Shown: positions 19,461-29,254 of the stretch, one piece after another
Numbering within the stretch: the stretch's first letter is position 1
Layout: every line of letters begins with the position of its first letter
DNA from: Tropheryma whipplei str. Twist
Lineage (GTDB): Bacteria; Actinomycetota; Actinomycetes; Actinomycetales; Microbacteriaceae
NCBI RefSeq assembly: GCF_000007485.1
Contig: NC_004572.3
Location: forward strand, 62,001 to 126,000
DNA: 64,000 nt
Direction: 5' to 3'
The notes under the pieces: generated by a model
Databases searched by the model: none
The model's input: the letters and a program-made list of their open reading frames with translations, nothing else
What the model was told of the DNA's origin: nothing
Translations under genes and position numbers: made by a program

Positions 19461-20822
19461 TCAAAGGTGAGCTCTGAGATATTTACTCGCGCGGGCAATC
19501 ACTTCTGGGGTTATTTCATGCGTGAGCCCACTCAGGCATTCTTCGGTGAGTTCTGAAGACTTCTCCAATACGTATTTGGTTGACAGAACGCGATTCTCAT
19601 CTATTACAGAGTCAGAGTCACCGCGTATCCAGAGGACTGGTTTTTTTGCGTAAGAAGTGGTTGACCCAACGGCAAAGCCACTCAAAACAACAGCCAAATC
19701 AAATAGTTCCGGATGTCTCAATAGCAACTCAATGCAAACAGCCCCGCCTTGACTAAAACCAAGAAGCCCAACCCTGGCTGGTTTGCCAAAAGTTTGCACC
19801 AAATCACAAAACCAATTAACAACAGAATTAACTGCATCACCTACATCAGTCGCATTCCTGTCAAACCACGCGTATCCCATTGCCTCTGGTATGGGTCCCT
19901 GCAGTGATATATAGGTCGTATTTTCAGGAAGATACTGTTCTGTCTGTTCATCCAGGCTCACTTGCGCCGCCGAGGGGCCAGTCCATCGAATAAGTTCACT
20001 CTCTGATGAGCCATATCCGTGCAGCAAAAGAACTACATTTTTACCAGTTAGGTCTTGCTCTTTCCATCTGCAACGAATCGCTGGAGTTATACGACCCACC
20101 CGATTCTCAAGATGCCGAAGGAGAAACGACGATATATCACGCACTTCTTCGTCGCAGATCTTGTGGGCAAGCTCTGGGTATATACGTATTTCAGGATTTG
20201 TTACGCTAAGAAGCCAGGCCTGGGTTGCCTCCCATACCTTGTATGGCAGTATCGTGTCTTCTTTTCCAAGACCCCAGAAAACCTCTGTTCTACGCCTTTC
20301 TGTCACAAGAGAATCGCCGTAGCGAACTCTTTTTTCAAGACCTCCGGCCAGAACACTGTCATCTCTCCTAGGCGGACCCCAGACAAATCCACTTATATTG
20401 ACCGCAAAGTCAAATTTCTCGGGTGCCGCTCGCAAGAGCTCCATGCACATTGCCCCGCCTTGACTAAAACCAAGAAGCCCAATACCAGCTGGTTTTTTTG
20501 TATCCAGCCAGCTAAGAATCTGTTTCGCGCTCTGCGAAAGTGTTTTATATGAATTTTTATATGAATCAGATTCATCAAACAGAAACCAGGCAAATCCTTC
20601 GTCGGGGCTTTCACTGACGCTTGAGAGATCAATTGGCGCCCTCAGGGAGACGATACTGATTCCAGCCTGAATCTCTTGCGGCATAAAACTTTTGACCGTG
20701 TCGTACATAACCTGATTATTCCCACTGTATCCATGCATCGCTAATAGTAAGAAGCGGTTCTCATTCACATGACCGAGCACTCTGCATTCATCAATGGGGG
20801 CGCTTGCGTCAAAGTTATTCAC
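19461..20822 (-). CDS. Tandem-duplicated alpha/beta-hydrolase (carboxylesterase/phospholipase family)
   Basis: 453 residues made of two copies of a roughly 215-residue alpha/beta-hydrolase of the dienelactone hydrolase/phospholipase-carboxylesterase type. Copy 1 has nucleophile GLLGFSQGGAMCMELL near residue 120, acid GLGKEDTILP and histidine ELAHKIC. Copy 2 has GLLGFSQGGAVCIELL near residue 350, acid RGDSDSVIDENR and histidine GLTHEIT. Both triads look complete, so both halves may be active. Most relatives have a single domain. The DNA around the two nucleophile elbows is almost identical (about 19741-19770 and 20453-20482), a sign of recent duplication or gene conversion. No signal peptide. 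GTG start at 20822. Substrate unknown. Confidence 0.85.
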   Translation of the reverse strand: MNNFDASAPIDECRVLGHVNENRFLLLAMHGYSGNNQVMYDTVKSFMPQEIQAGISIVSLRAPIDLSSVSESPDEGFAWFLFDESDSYKNSYKTLSQSAKQILSWLDTKKPAGIGLLGFSQGGAMCMELLRAAPEKFDFAVNISGFVWGPPRRDDSVLAGGLEKRVRYGDSLVTERRRTEVFWGLGKEDTILPYKVWEATQAWLLSVTNPEIRIYPELAHKICDEEVRDISSFLLRHLENRVGRITPAIRCRWKEQDLTGKNVVLLLHGYGSSESELIRWTGPSAAQVSLDEQTEQYLPENTTYISLQGPIPEAMGYAWFDRNATDVGDAVNSVVNWFCDLVQTFGKPARVGLLGFSQGGAVCIELLLRHPELFDLAVVLSGFAVGSTTSYAKKPVLWIRGDSDSVIDENRVLSTKYVLEKSSELTEECLSGLTHEITPEVIARASKYLRAHL

Positions 20823-20855
20823 ACATACATTATGTCATTGTTTGCATGCTGTTAT

Positions 20856-20880
20856 CCCCCTCGCGTATGCGGGGTGTTTT
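20856..20880 (+). terminator. Terminator-like hairpin upstream of groES
   Basis: A C-rich arm (CCCCTCGC) pairs with GCGGGG across a GTAT loop and is followed by TGTTTT. It has the shape of an intrinsic terminator on the plus strand, yet the nearest upstream gene runs the other way. It may stop transcription entering the groES promoter region. Confidence 0.35.
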
Positions 20881-20885
20881 GCGTT

Positions 20886-20915
20886 TTAGCACTGCCTGTT
20901 ACGCTTTGGTAGAAT
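20886..20915 (+). promoter_or_regulatory. Probable groES promoter
   Basis: TTAGCA (20886-20891) and TAGAAT (20910-20915) are 18 bp apart. The -35 overlaps TTAGCACT, which equals the left half of the CIRCE operator bound by HrcA, but the right half is not recognisable. Confidence 0.4.
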
Positions 20916-20982
20916 ATTGTTCTCGCGGGGCTTTCTGCCTTCGATTGATTTGGAAGTCTTAGTACATGGAAGAGGTTCAGCT

Positions 20983-21279
20983 GTGTCATTTGCAATTAAA
21001 CCACTCGGCGATCGTGTAGTTATCAGACCGGCCGATGCGGAGCAGGTTACAGCAAGCGGTTTGGTTATTCCCGATACCGCGCAGGAGCGCCCTCAGGAGG
21101 GTGAAGTTGTTGCCGTCGGTCCCGGTTCTCTTAACGACGATGGGAATCGTGTCCCGCTTGATGTTTCTGTCGGCGATCGCGTTATCTACGCGCGCTATGG
21201 TGGTACCGAGGTTAAACTGGGCGATGACGAGTACACGATCTTGGCTTCAAGGGATGTGCTCGCGGTTGTTCATCGGTAA
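20983..21279 (+). CDS. groES: Co-chaperonin GroES
   Basis: Seven-fold lid of the GroEL chaperonin. Using the GTG at 20983 ([18 protein letters not shown]) gives 98 residues, the family length. GAAGAGG lies just upstream. The mobile loop [20 protein letters not shown] and the ending [13 protein letters not shown] are intact. The frame remains open to 20917 but the extension does not belong to GroES. groEL is not adjacent, as in other actinobacteria where a groEL copy may be elsewhere. guaB starts 50 bp later. Confidence 0.95.
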   Translation: MSFAIKPLGDRVVIRPADAEQVTASGLVIPDTAQERPQEGEVVAVGPGSLNDDGNRVPLDVSVGDRVIYARYGGTEVKLGDDEYTILASRDVLAVVHR

Positions 21280-21320
21280 CCGACTCTTTTAGCCCGTTCC
21301 TCTTGCGTACCATTCGGTAG

Positions 21321-22805
<1,485 letters not shown>

Positions 22806-22809
22806 ACTT

Positions 22810-23931
22810 ATGGAAGTCGGTTTTTCCAGAAATGCCAGAAGAGCTTTTTCGCTCGATGAAGTTGCTGTTGTTCCGAGCAGGCGTACCCGTCACTCTAGTG
22901 AGGTATCAATCGAGTGGAAGATGGATGCTTTCTCTTTTGACACACCGATTATTTCTTCTCCAGCGGACTCTGTTGTCTCACCAAGCACGATTGTTGAACT
23001 GTCCGAATTTGGCTGTCTTGGTATTTTGGATCTCGAAGGTGTTTGGACACGTTACGAGAATCCAGAACCTGTCCTGCGCGAGATTTCTGCACTGCCGGAG
23101 GAAAAAGCGTGTCTTGGCCTTCAGAAAATATACTCGGAGCCAATTAAACGGCACCTACTGGAAAGGCGCTTGCAGGAGCTTCGCGATGCAGGGGTGATTG
23201 TTGCAGGTTGCCTTTCTCCGCAAACCACAAATGCGCTTTACAAGAGTGTAATCTCAGCGGGCGTAGATATTTTTGTCATTCGTGGGGGCACTGTATCCGC
23301 TGAACATGTTTCAAAGAGTGACAATGTTCTAAACCTGAAGAGGTTTATATACGAGCTAGATGTTCCAGTTATGGTGGGCGGTGTTGCAACCTATACTGCG
23401 GCCTTGCACATGATGCGCACCGGCGCGGCCGGGGTTTTGGTCGGTTTTGGCGGATGCGCAGGATCAACGAACCATGCTTCACTTGGAATAAAGGTGCCTA
23501 TGGCAACTGCAATAGCAGATGTTGCAGCGGCAAGAAAAGATTATTTGGATGAATCTGGAGGGCGATATGTTCAAGTAATTGCCGACGGGAGCATGAACAC
23601 CAGCGGTATGGCTGTGAATGCATTAGCTCTCGGTGCTGATGCGGTAATGATGGGAACTCCACTTGTACGCTCGACAACCTCTCCGGGATTCGGGTACCAC
23701 TGGGGTAGAGAGGCCCATCACATGACTTTACCGAGGGGTCGACGCGCCTACATAGGGCAAACTGCCTCTTTGCAGGAGATTATCCAGGGCCCGGGACATT
23801 CCCCAGATGGAACGGTAAATTTTGCAGGAGCAATTCGACGAGCGGTTGCACTGGCTGGCTTTCAAGATCTGAAGAATTTTCAGCGGGTCGAGATGGTTGT
23901 TATACAGGACCAACGACGGTGTTGTGCCTAG
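22810..23931 (+). CDS. guaB3: GuaB3-type IMP dehydrogenase family protein
   Basis: A CBS-less paralogue of IMP dehydrogenase found in actinobacteria next to guaB. With the ATG at 22810 (MEVGFSRNARRAFSLDEVAVVPSRR) it starts 4 bp after guaB and has 373 residues. The family signatures GGCAGSTNHASLGIKVPMAT and ADGSMNTSGMAVNALALGAD are present. Literature on the family reports a GMP-reductase-like or regulatory role in some members. The sequence alone does not decide this here. Its 3' end overlaps the SURF1-like gene. Confidence 0.9.
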   Translation: MEVGFSRNARRAFSLDEVAVVPSRRTRHSSEVSIEWKMDAFSFDTPIISSPADSVVSPSTIVELSEFGCLGILDLEGVWTRYENPEPVLREISALPEEKACLGLQKIYSEPIKRHLLERRLQELRDAGVIVAGCLSPQTTNALYKSVISAGVDIFVIRGGTVSAEHVSKSDNVLNLKRFIYELDVPVMVGGVATYTAALHMMRTGAAGVLVGFGGCAGSTNHASLGIKVPMATAIADVAAARKDYLDESGGRYVQVIADGSMNTSGMAVNALALGADAVMMGTPLVRSTTSPGFGYHWGREAHHMTLPRGRRAYIGQTASLQEIIQGPGHSPDGTVNFAGAIRRAVALAGFQDLKNFQRVEMVVIQDQRRCCA

Positions 23932-24637
23932 GACATATTTCAAGGTCTCCAGTCTATTACTCCTGGCGCCATTTCTTTTGGTTTCATTTTGTTTTGTTTA
24001 CCTTGGGTTTTGGCAACTTTCGCGCTCATATTCGCCTCAAGATGATCCGGGAACAGGTATAGTCACAGATTTTTCGGTACATACACATATCTTGCACGGA
24101 CAGCGGATTGCCTTAGAGGGTCAACTTATCCCAGAAGATACTCTTATTGTGTCCGATAGATATGAAAAGGGTGAGTCAACCTGGTGGCTTGTTGCAAGGT
24201 ACAATACCCCAAATGGAGCTTTACCGACGGTGTTGGGGTATGGAGACCGTAATGCTGTGGCCACCGCATGTTCACACTTGAAGCAGACCAAGGTTGTCGC
24301 TTCGCAGAAGATATCGGGTCGTTTTTATTACGATGAACCACCCGACTCTTTGAAGCTGCCTGAATCAGGCACGTTAAACAGGATGTCTTCTGCGGCCATG
24401 ATAAATATGTGGCGCAAATTTTCTGATCCAAGAGTTTTTTCTGGTTTTATTGTTCTGGACGACCCGCCTGGGTTAGGCTTGGGGAGAGTGTCGATTCTGC
24501 CCGGGCAGCCCGCTCGAATAAATTGGCTGAATATTTTTTATGCTGTAGAGTGGTTCCTGTTTGCCGGGTTTTGCCTGTATGTGTGGTTTTATTTAGTCAG
24601 GACCCCTGAGATTGAGAGTTGCGCAAAAAGAGACTGA
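23924..24637 (+). CDS. SURF1-family membrane protein
   Basis: Assembly factor family for cytochrome c oxidase. One N-terminal transmembrane helix (LLLLAPFLLVSFCFVYLGFWQLSR, ending in the typical GFWQL-R motif), an extracytoplasmic domain, and a C-terminal helix (FYAVEWFLFAGFCLYVWFYL) preceded by NWLN. The family motif for the loop after helix 1 (FSVHTHILHGQRIALEGQL) is recognisable. I choose the GTG at 23924 (overlap of 8 bp with guaB3, 237 aa). A TTG at 23897 is possible. It lies within the guanine block, as in related actinobacteria. Confidence 0.85.
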   Translation: MPRTYFKVSSLLLLAPFLLVSFCFVYLGFWQLSRSYSPQDDPGTGIVTDFSVHTHILHGQRIALEGQLIPEDTLIVSDRYEKGESTWWLVARYNTPNGALPTVLGYGDRNAVATACSHLKQTKVVASQKISGRFYYDEPPDSLKLPESGTLNRMSSAAMINMWRKFSDPRVFSGFIVLDDPPGLGLGRVSILPGQPARINWLNIFYAVEWFLFAGFCLYVWFYLVRTPEIESCAKRD

Positions 24638-24702
24638 GGCCTATTGGCTTTCGTTGGGCTCTAGCCTCTTTTGGCTTTGTTATGTTTATATAGGGGTGCG
24701 CA

Positions 24703-25140
24703 TTGCCTAAGGGTTCCTCTGAACAAGAGCCTGTACGTCAACCCGTCTGTCCGGGTGATAATTCCGTGCTCTCTGCCTTTAGGATGTATCGCGCTGCATC
24801 CAGCATAACTGGGGTGCTTCTAATCTTGGTCTGCGTTGAGATGTTCCTCAAATATATATTGGGAGTGCAGGTTTTTGCACTGACTGGTGGTGCTTTGGTC
24901 GAGCTCTATCATGTAGATGCCCCTGAGCCATCAGGGCTTAACTTATCCGTTATGACCCTGATATTCCATGGTTGGTTTTATGTTTTCTATTTGTGGTCTG
25001 ATCTCTATCTCTGGAGTAAGGTCCGTTTTGGATTTGCACTATTTATCGTTATCGCTCTCGGCGGGGTTGTGCCTCTTATGAGTTTTGTGGTCGAGCGGTA
25101 TGTTTACAAGAAACTTTCAAAACGGTTTGTGTCGACATGA
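24703..25140 (+). CDS. DUF3817-like integral membrane protein
   Basis: 145 residues with three predicted transmembrane helices (about residues 28-50, 80-102 and 105-130). It carries HGWFYVFYLWSDLYLWSKVRF, the characteristic centre of the actinobacterial DUF3817 family. The start is TTG at 24703 with GGGGTG upstream. The stop overlaps the guaA start by ATGA. The position between guaB genes and guaA is conserved in Microbacteriaceae, as I recall. Function unknown. Confidence 0.82.
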   Translation: MPKGSSEQEPVRQPVCPGDNSVLSAFRMYRAASSITGVLLILVCVEMFLKYILGVQVFALTGGALVELYHVDAPEPSGLNLSVMTLIFHGWFYVFYLWSDLYLWSKVRFGFALFIVIALGGVVPLMSFVVERYVYKKLSKRFVST

Positions 25141-26648
25141 GACCTGTTCTTGTTGTTGATTTTGGCTCTCAATATTCGCAGCTTGTAGTCCGTGCGATAA
25201 GAGAGTGCGGGTATTACGCAGAGTTTGCATCCCCGAGTATTTCTGCTGCTGAATGTCTTGCCTTGTCCCCGATTGCCATATTTCTCTCTGGAGGGCCTGC
25301 TAGCGCATACAAAGATAATGCCCCCAAGCTTGACGAAGAGATTCTTAATTGTGGCATTCCCGTTTTTGGCATTTGCTACGGCTTTCAACTGCTTGCACAG
25401 GCATTCGGTGGATCTGTCAAAAAAGCAAATGCTCCAGAATACGGCCCTGCGGATATAACAATTGTCAACAAGGCGTTTTTTTCTGGCCAACCCGACCGCC
25501 AGACAGTGTGGATGAGCCATGGTGATAGTGTTATACGCGCTCCCAAAAATTTTTGCATTCTTTCAACTTCTCAGGATGCTGTTCTTTCATTTTGCAACCG
25601 TGATAGAACAATTGCTGGTGTGCAATGGCACCCGGAAGTAAAGCACAGCCGGTTTGGTAAACACACAATAAAAGCCTTTTTATCAAGTTTTGCCGCGCCA
25701 AACTGGGATCCAGAACAGACAATTTGTGGGACAGTTGACAGTATCCGCAAAACTGTTGGTTGTAAGAGGGTTTTGTGTGCTCTTAGCGGAGGAGTTGACT
25801 CTGTCGTTGCCGCAACACTCACACACCGTGCGATAGGCGATAGGCTGCGATGTGTTTTTGTTGATCATGGCCTTCTTCGGTTGAATGAGAGGGAGCAGGT
25901 TGAGGAGTATTGTTCATCTCTTGGTCTTAATGTGTCTACTTATGATGCCTCAGATTGTTTTCTGAGCGCCCTTTCAGGGATACGTGATTCTGAGCAAAAG
26001 CGTAAGGTAATTGGTCGCGAGTTTATTGCCTGTTTTTCAAAATTGCAAGAGCGATTTGATATAAAGCCGCACTTTCTCTTACAGGGCACGCTTTATCCGG
26101 ATCTCGTTGAATCCGGAGCAACCCCGGGTGGCGCGACTATAAAAAGTCATCATAATGTTGGTGGCTTGTCGGATAATCTTGGTTTTGAATTATTAGAACC
26201 GCTGAAGTATCTTTTCAAGGATGAAGTGCGAAAAATTGGCCTTCAACTCGGTATACCTAAGCACATAGTGCACAGACAGCCCTTCCCTGGCCCTGGCCTT
26301 GCTATAAGAATAATTGGTGAGGTTACAAACAAGAAGCTGTCTATTCTGCGTGCGGCCGATGCAATTGTCAGGCATGAGTTGCGAGACTGGACTGATATCT
26401 GGCAGTGCCCAGTTATCTTACTATCTGACGTGCAATCAGTAGGCGTTCGCGGAGATAGTAGATCATGCGGCTTTCCGATTGTTATCCGGCCCGTTTCGTC
26501 TGATGACGCAATGACCGCGGATTGGTACCGATTACCATACGATGTTCTTGCACGAATTTCTGGTCGTATAACAAACGAAATTCCTGAAATCGTGCGTGTT
26601 GTTCTTGATATCACACCCAAGCCCCCAGCAACGATAGAGTGGGAGTAG
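25137..26648 (+). CDS. guaA: GMP synthase (glutamine-hydrolysing)
   Basis: Converts XMP to GMP using glutamine and ATP. The class I amidotransferase domain has the cysteine in FGICYGFQLLAQAFGG and the His/Glu pair in VQWHPEVKHS. The ATP pyrophosphatase domain starts CALSGGVDSVVAATL. The dimerisation domain ends PPATIEWE, close to the usual PPGTIEWE. 503 residues. The ATG at 25137 overlaps the previous stop by 4 bp. Confidence 0.96.
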   Translation: MRPVLVVDFGSQYSQLVVRAIRECGYYAEFASPSISAAECLALSPIAIFLSGGPASAYKDNAPKLDEEILNCGIPVFGICYGFQLLAQAFGGSVKKANAPEYGPADITIVNKAFFSGQPDRQTVWMSHGDSVIRAPKNFCILSTSQDAVLSFCNRDRTIAGVQWHPEVKHSRFGKHTIKAFLSSFAAPNWDPEQTICGTVDSIRKTVGCKRVLCALSGGVDSVVAATLTHRAIGDRLRCVFVDHGLLRLNEREQVEEYCSSLGLNVSTYDASDCFLSALSGIRDSEQKRKVIGREFIACFSKLQERFDIKPHFLLQGTLYPDLVESGATPGGATIKSHHNVGGLSDNLGFELLEPLKYLFKDEVRKIGLQLGIPKHIVHRQPFPGPGLAIRIIGEVTNKKLSILRAADAIVRHELRDWTDIWQCPVILLSDVQSVGVRGDSRSCGFPIVIRPVSSDDAMTADWYRLPYDVLARISGRITNEIPEIVRVVLDITPKPPATIEWE

Positions 26649-26714
26649 GGTATCTTACTGCTTGGACTTTGCGTCGATGCACTACTGAGCTTTGAGGCTA
26701 CCGGGTTTACGGGG

Positions 26715-26746
26715 TATTCTAGACGCTGTGCGCTCTAGAGAGCGCA
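26715..26746 (+). promoter_or_regulatory. pcrA promoter -10 and 5'-end hairpin
   Basis: TATTCT (26715-26720) is a plausible -10 box. The expected start point falls at a near-perfect inverted repeat, TGCGCTCT-AG-AGAGCGCA (26729-26746), six bases before the ATG of pcrA. The repeat may be an operator or a stem at the 5' end of the mRNA. It does not match the actinobacterial LexA box. Confidence 0.4.
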
Positions 26747-26752
26747 GCACTT

Positions 26753-28984
26753 ATGACAATTCCGGCCGATTTACTCAAGGGTTTGAACCCCCAGCAGGTG
26801 GAGGGTGTCTGCTATAGGGGGCCAACCCTTCTTATTTCCGCTGGCGCCGGCAGTGGTAAGACTAAGGTGCTGACCCATAGGATTGCCGGATTTCTGGCAA
26901 CAGGTGAAGCATCCTGTGACCAGATATTGGCGATTACATTCACAAATAAGGCTGCATCTGAAATGCGCCATCGCACCGGGGATCTTGTCGGATTATCCGT
27001 CAGAGATATGCAGATATCTACCTTCCATTCAGTCTGTGTGAGAATTCTTCGTGAATGTGTCGGGCATCTAGGCAAGGCAAAGAATTTCACGATATATGAT
27101 GCTGCAGACCAGCGTGCGATTATCAAACAAATCTGTCAGTCTACGGATACTTTTGGACTAACGGCAAGCATGGTTGCCTCGCAAATAGGTCTGTTGAAAA
27201 ACCAAATGCATACCCCAGACACCTATTCGCGCTGTCTTGCCTCAAATTCCACTAATGGCAATTCGGTAACTTCGATTACCTTACAGAGAGAACAGTTTAT
27301 CCTGCACGTTTTTAGGCGCTACCAGGAGATTCTGAAAGAGGCAAATGCCTTTGACTTTGATGATCTTATTTCCGAAACAGTTTTTTTACTCCAGAAATCC
27401 CCGGAGATTTCTGCAATGTATAGAAACCGCTGGAAGTATCTTTTGGTAGACGAATATCAGGATACAAACCATGCCCAGTATAGGCTTATTCTTGAGCTGA
27501 CAAAAGGTGATAAAAGCGACATGTCTCTGACAGCTGTCGGTGATTCAGATCAGAGCATATACGCTTTCCGGGGTGCTGATATTGCCAATATAGTGAATTT
27601 CGAAAACGATTTCCCGGACTGTCACACAATCTTATTGGAGCAGAATTACCGCTCTTGCCAGAATATTCTTTTAGCTGCCAATGCGCTTATTTCAAATAAT
27701 CAGAATCGTAAGGATAAAAACCTGTGGAGCGAGCTAGGTGCCGGCGAGAAGGTTATTGCATACTGTGCATCTTCCGCAGAAGAAGAGGGGCGTTTTGTTG
27801 CAGATAGGGTGCGCCATCTGGTCGATCAAGGTGAGAGCTTGTCTGATATAGCGGTTTTTTACCGATCCAATACTCAGAGCAGAGTAATAGAAGAATCGCT
27901 CATCAGGCAATCAATTCCATACAGAGTTGTTGGCGGGACAAAATTTTATGAACGCGCTGAAATAAAAGATATTCTGGCGTATCTGACAGTAATTGTCAAT
28001 CCAGACGATACGCTGGCTCTCAGGCGTATTCTAAATGTTCCAAAGCGTGGTGTCGGAACGGTATCAGAGAATAGGCTTGTTGAATTTGCCAGTGCTAGAG
28101 GCATAACACTTATGCAGGCACTTTCTCGCATTGATGAAATTAACATTCAGCCATCTGCCAAATCAGCCCTTCGGGATCTCTTTTACTTATTAAATCGCTT
28201 TGCCGGATCTAGTATGCCGGCCAATGAACTGCTCGACGACCTGCTAAAAGCTACAGACCTTCTAAGTCGATTCAACAACACTGATGATCCTCAAAATGAG
28301 GCTAGAAAGATCAATATTGGGGACTTTGTAGATTCGGTTGAGGATTTCGCAAAAGAAAACCCCGGAGGCACTCTATCTGACTTTATGACAAATATTGCAC
28401 TTATGACATCCTACGATCAGTCTGATGACGCACCGGGCCAGATTACCCTCATGACCTTACATATGGCAAAGGGTCTTGAATTTGATTTTGTGTTTCTAAC
28501 TGGTCTGGAAGAGGGTATCCTTCCTCACGAAATGTCTCTTAAAGAGAAGAATGGCATAGAAGAAGAGCGTAGACTTGCCTATGTTGGTATGACGCGCGCA
28601 AAAAAAGTTCTTCACCTTTCTTTTAGTAGCTACCGAAAACGATACACAGATGGGGTGCGCTTGCCGAGTCGTTTTTGGGATGAAATTCCTCAGCATCTCC
28701 TGCGGTGGCACAGTCGGTTTACACACAAGAGATTTACCGGTCCCCTGTACGGGTTTACAGCGCGTCCCGCAGGGGAGTCACGGCAATCAGTGCATGTTTT
28801 GAAAAACCGATACCCCCGTGAGAGTTTTTCTATTTCGGATAGTGTAAAGCATTCCGTTTTTGGTGTTGGAACGGTGGTTGATGTTCTTGGTTTGGGCCCA
28901 AAACAGATAATTGTTGTTGAATTTGCTGATAAACGCCGCAGTTTGCTCGCGAGTATTGCACCCATTGTAAAATGCAAACAATAG
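26753..28984 (+). CDS. pcrA: UvrD/PcrA-type superfamily I DNA helicase
   Basis: 3'-5' helicase for repair and replication restart. Motif I SAGAGSGKTKVLTHRI, motif II DEYQDTN, motif III VGDSDQSIYAFRGAD, motif V MTLHMAKGLEFDFVF and motif VI RRLAYVGMTRAK are all present. The C-terminus ends in a small Tudor-like domain (KHSVFGVGTVVDVLGLGPKQ), as in PcrA. 743 residues, normal. It begins a run of plus-strand genes to purH. Confidence 0.95.
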   Translation: MTIPADLLKGLNPQQVEGVCYRGPTLLISAGAGSGKTKVLTHRIAGFLATGEASCDQILAITFTNKAASEMRHRTGDLVGLSVRDMQISTFHSVCVRILRECVGHLGKAKNFTIYDAADQRAIIKQICQSTDTFGLTASMVASQIGLLKNQMHTPDTYSRCLASNSTNGNSVTSITLQREQFILHVFRRYQEILKEANAFDFDDLISETVFLLQKSPEISAMYRNRWKYLLVDEYQDTNHAQYRLILELTKGDKSDMSLTAVGDSDQSIYAFRGADIANIVNFENDFPDCHTILLEQNYRSCQNILLAANALISNNQNRKDKNLWSELGAGEKVIAYCASSAEEEGRFVADRVRHLVDQGESLSDIAVFYRSNTQSRVIEESLIRQSIPYRVVGGTKFYERAEIKDILAYLTVIVNPDDTLALRRILNVPKRGVGTVSENRLVEFASARGITLMQALSRIDEINIQPSAKSALRDLFYLLNRFAGSSMPANELLDDLLKATDLLSRFNNTDDPQNEARKINIGDFVDSVEDFAKENPGGTLSDFMTNIALMTSYDQSDDAPGQITLMTLHMAKGLEFDFVFLTGLEEGILPHEMSLKEKNGIEEERRLAYVGMTRAKKVLHLSFSSYRKRYTDGVRLPSRFWDEIPQHLLRWHSRFTHKRFTGPLYGFTARPAGESRQSVHVLKNRYPRESFSISDSVKHSVFGVGTVVDVLGLGPKQIIVVEFADKRRSLLASIAPIVKCKQ

Positions 28985-29005
28985 AATCAATAATTCTCCG
29001 TACAG

Positions 29006-29254
29006 TTGCATGGTGCGAATGGTCCAGATCGAAGTGAGATTTCTGCGCTACGCGGCAGTGTTCTTGTTAAGGATTTTCAGCCTGAAGGCCCCGAAGAGGC
29101 TATGCTAAGAAACCGGTTTTTGTTTGCCCCCATTGCGCCGCAGTCAGCACCGCAGTCAGTTATGTCATCGAGATACCCTGTGGGTTTTATTGCAGACCAG
29201 GGCGTAGAAAGCGGGACGGGGGTTCCCCAAAACTCGCTTGAGGCAAAGCTGTGA
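29006..29254 (+). CDS. Doubtful small protein before the PerM-like gene
   Basis: An 82-residue frame from TTG at 29006. It ends in a 4-bp GTGA overlap with the next gene. No transmembrane segment, no motif recognised, and a low-complexity part (APIAPQSAPQSVMSS) encoded by a short DNA repeat. The 4-bp coupling is the main argument for it being real. In many actinobacteria sucC-sucD lie near here, so it could also be filler left after gene loss. Confidence 0.35.
   Translation: MHGANGPDRSEISALRGSVLVKDFQPEGPEEAMLRNRFLFAPIAPQSAPQSVMSSRYPVGFIADQGVESGTGVPQNSLEAKL

Noticed and set aside
20820-20850. dif-like sequence ACATTATGTCA upstream of the esterase
   Set aside because: Only the right half resembles what I remember of the actinobacterial dif consensus; the left half does not fit.
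20884-20915. CIRCE operator before groES
   Set aside because: TTAGCACT matches the left half, but after the 9-bp spacer only about 4 of 9 bases fit the right half. Noted only as part of the promoter.
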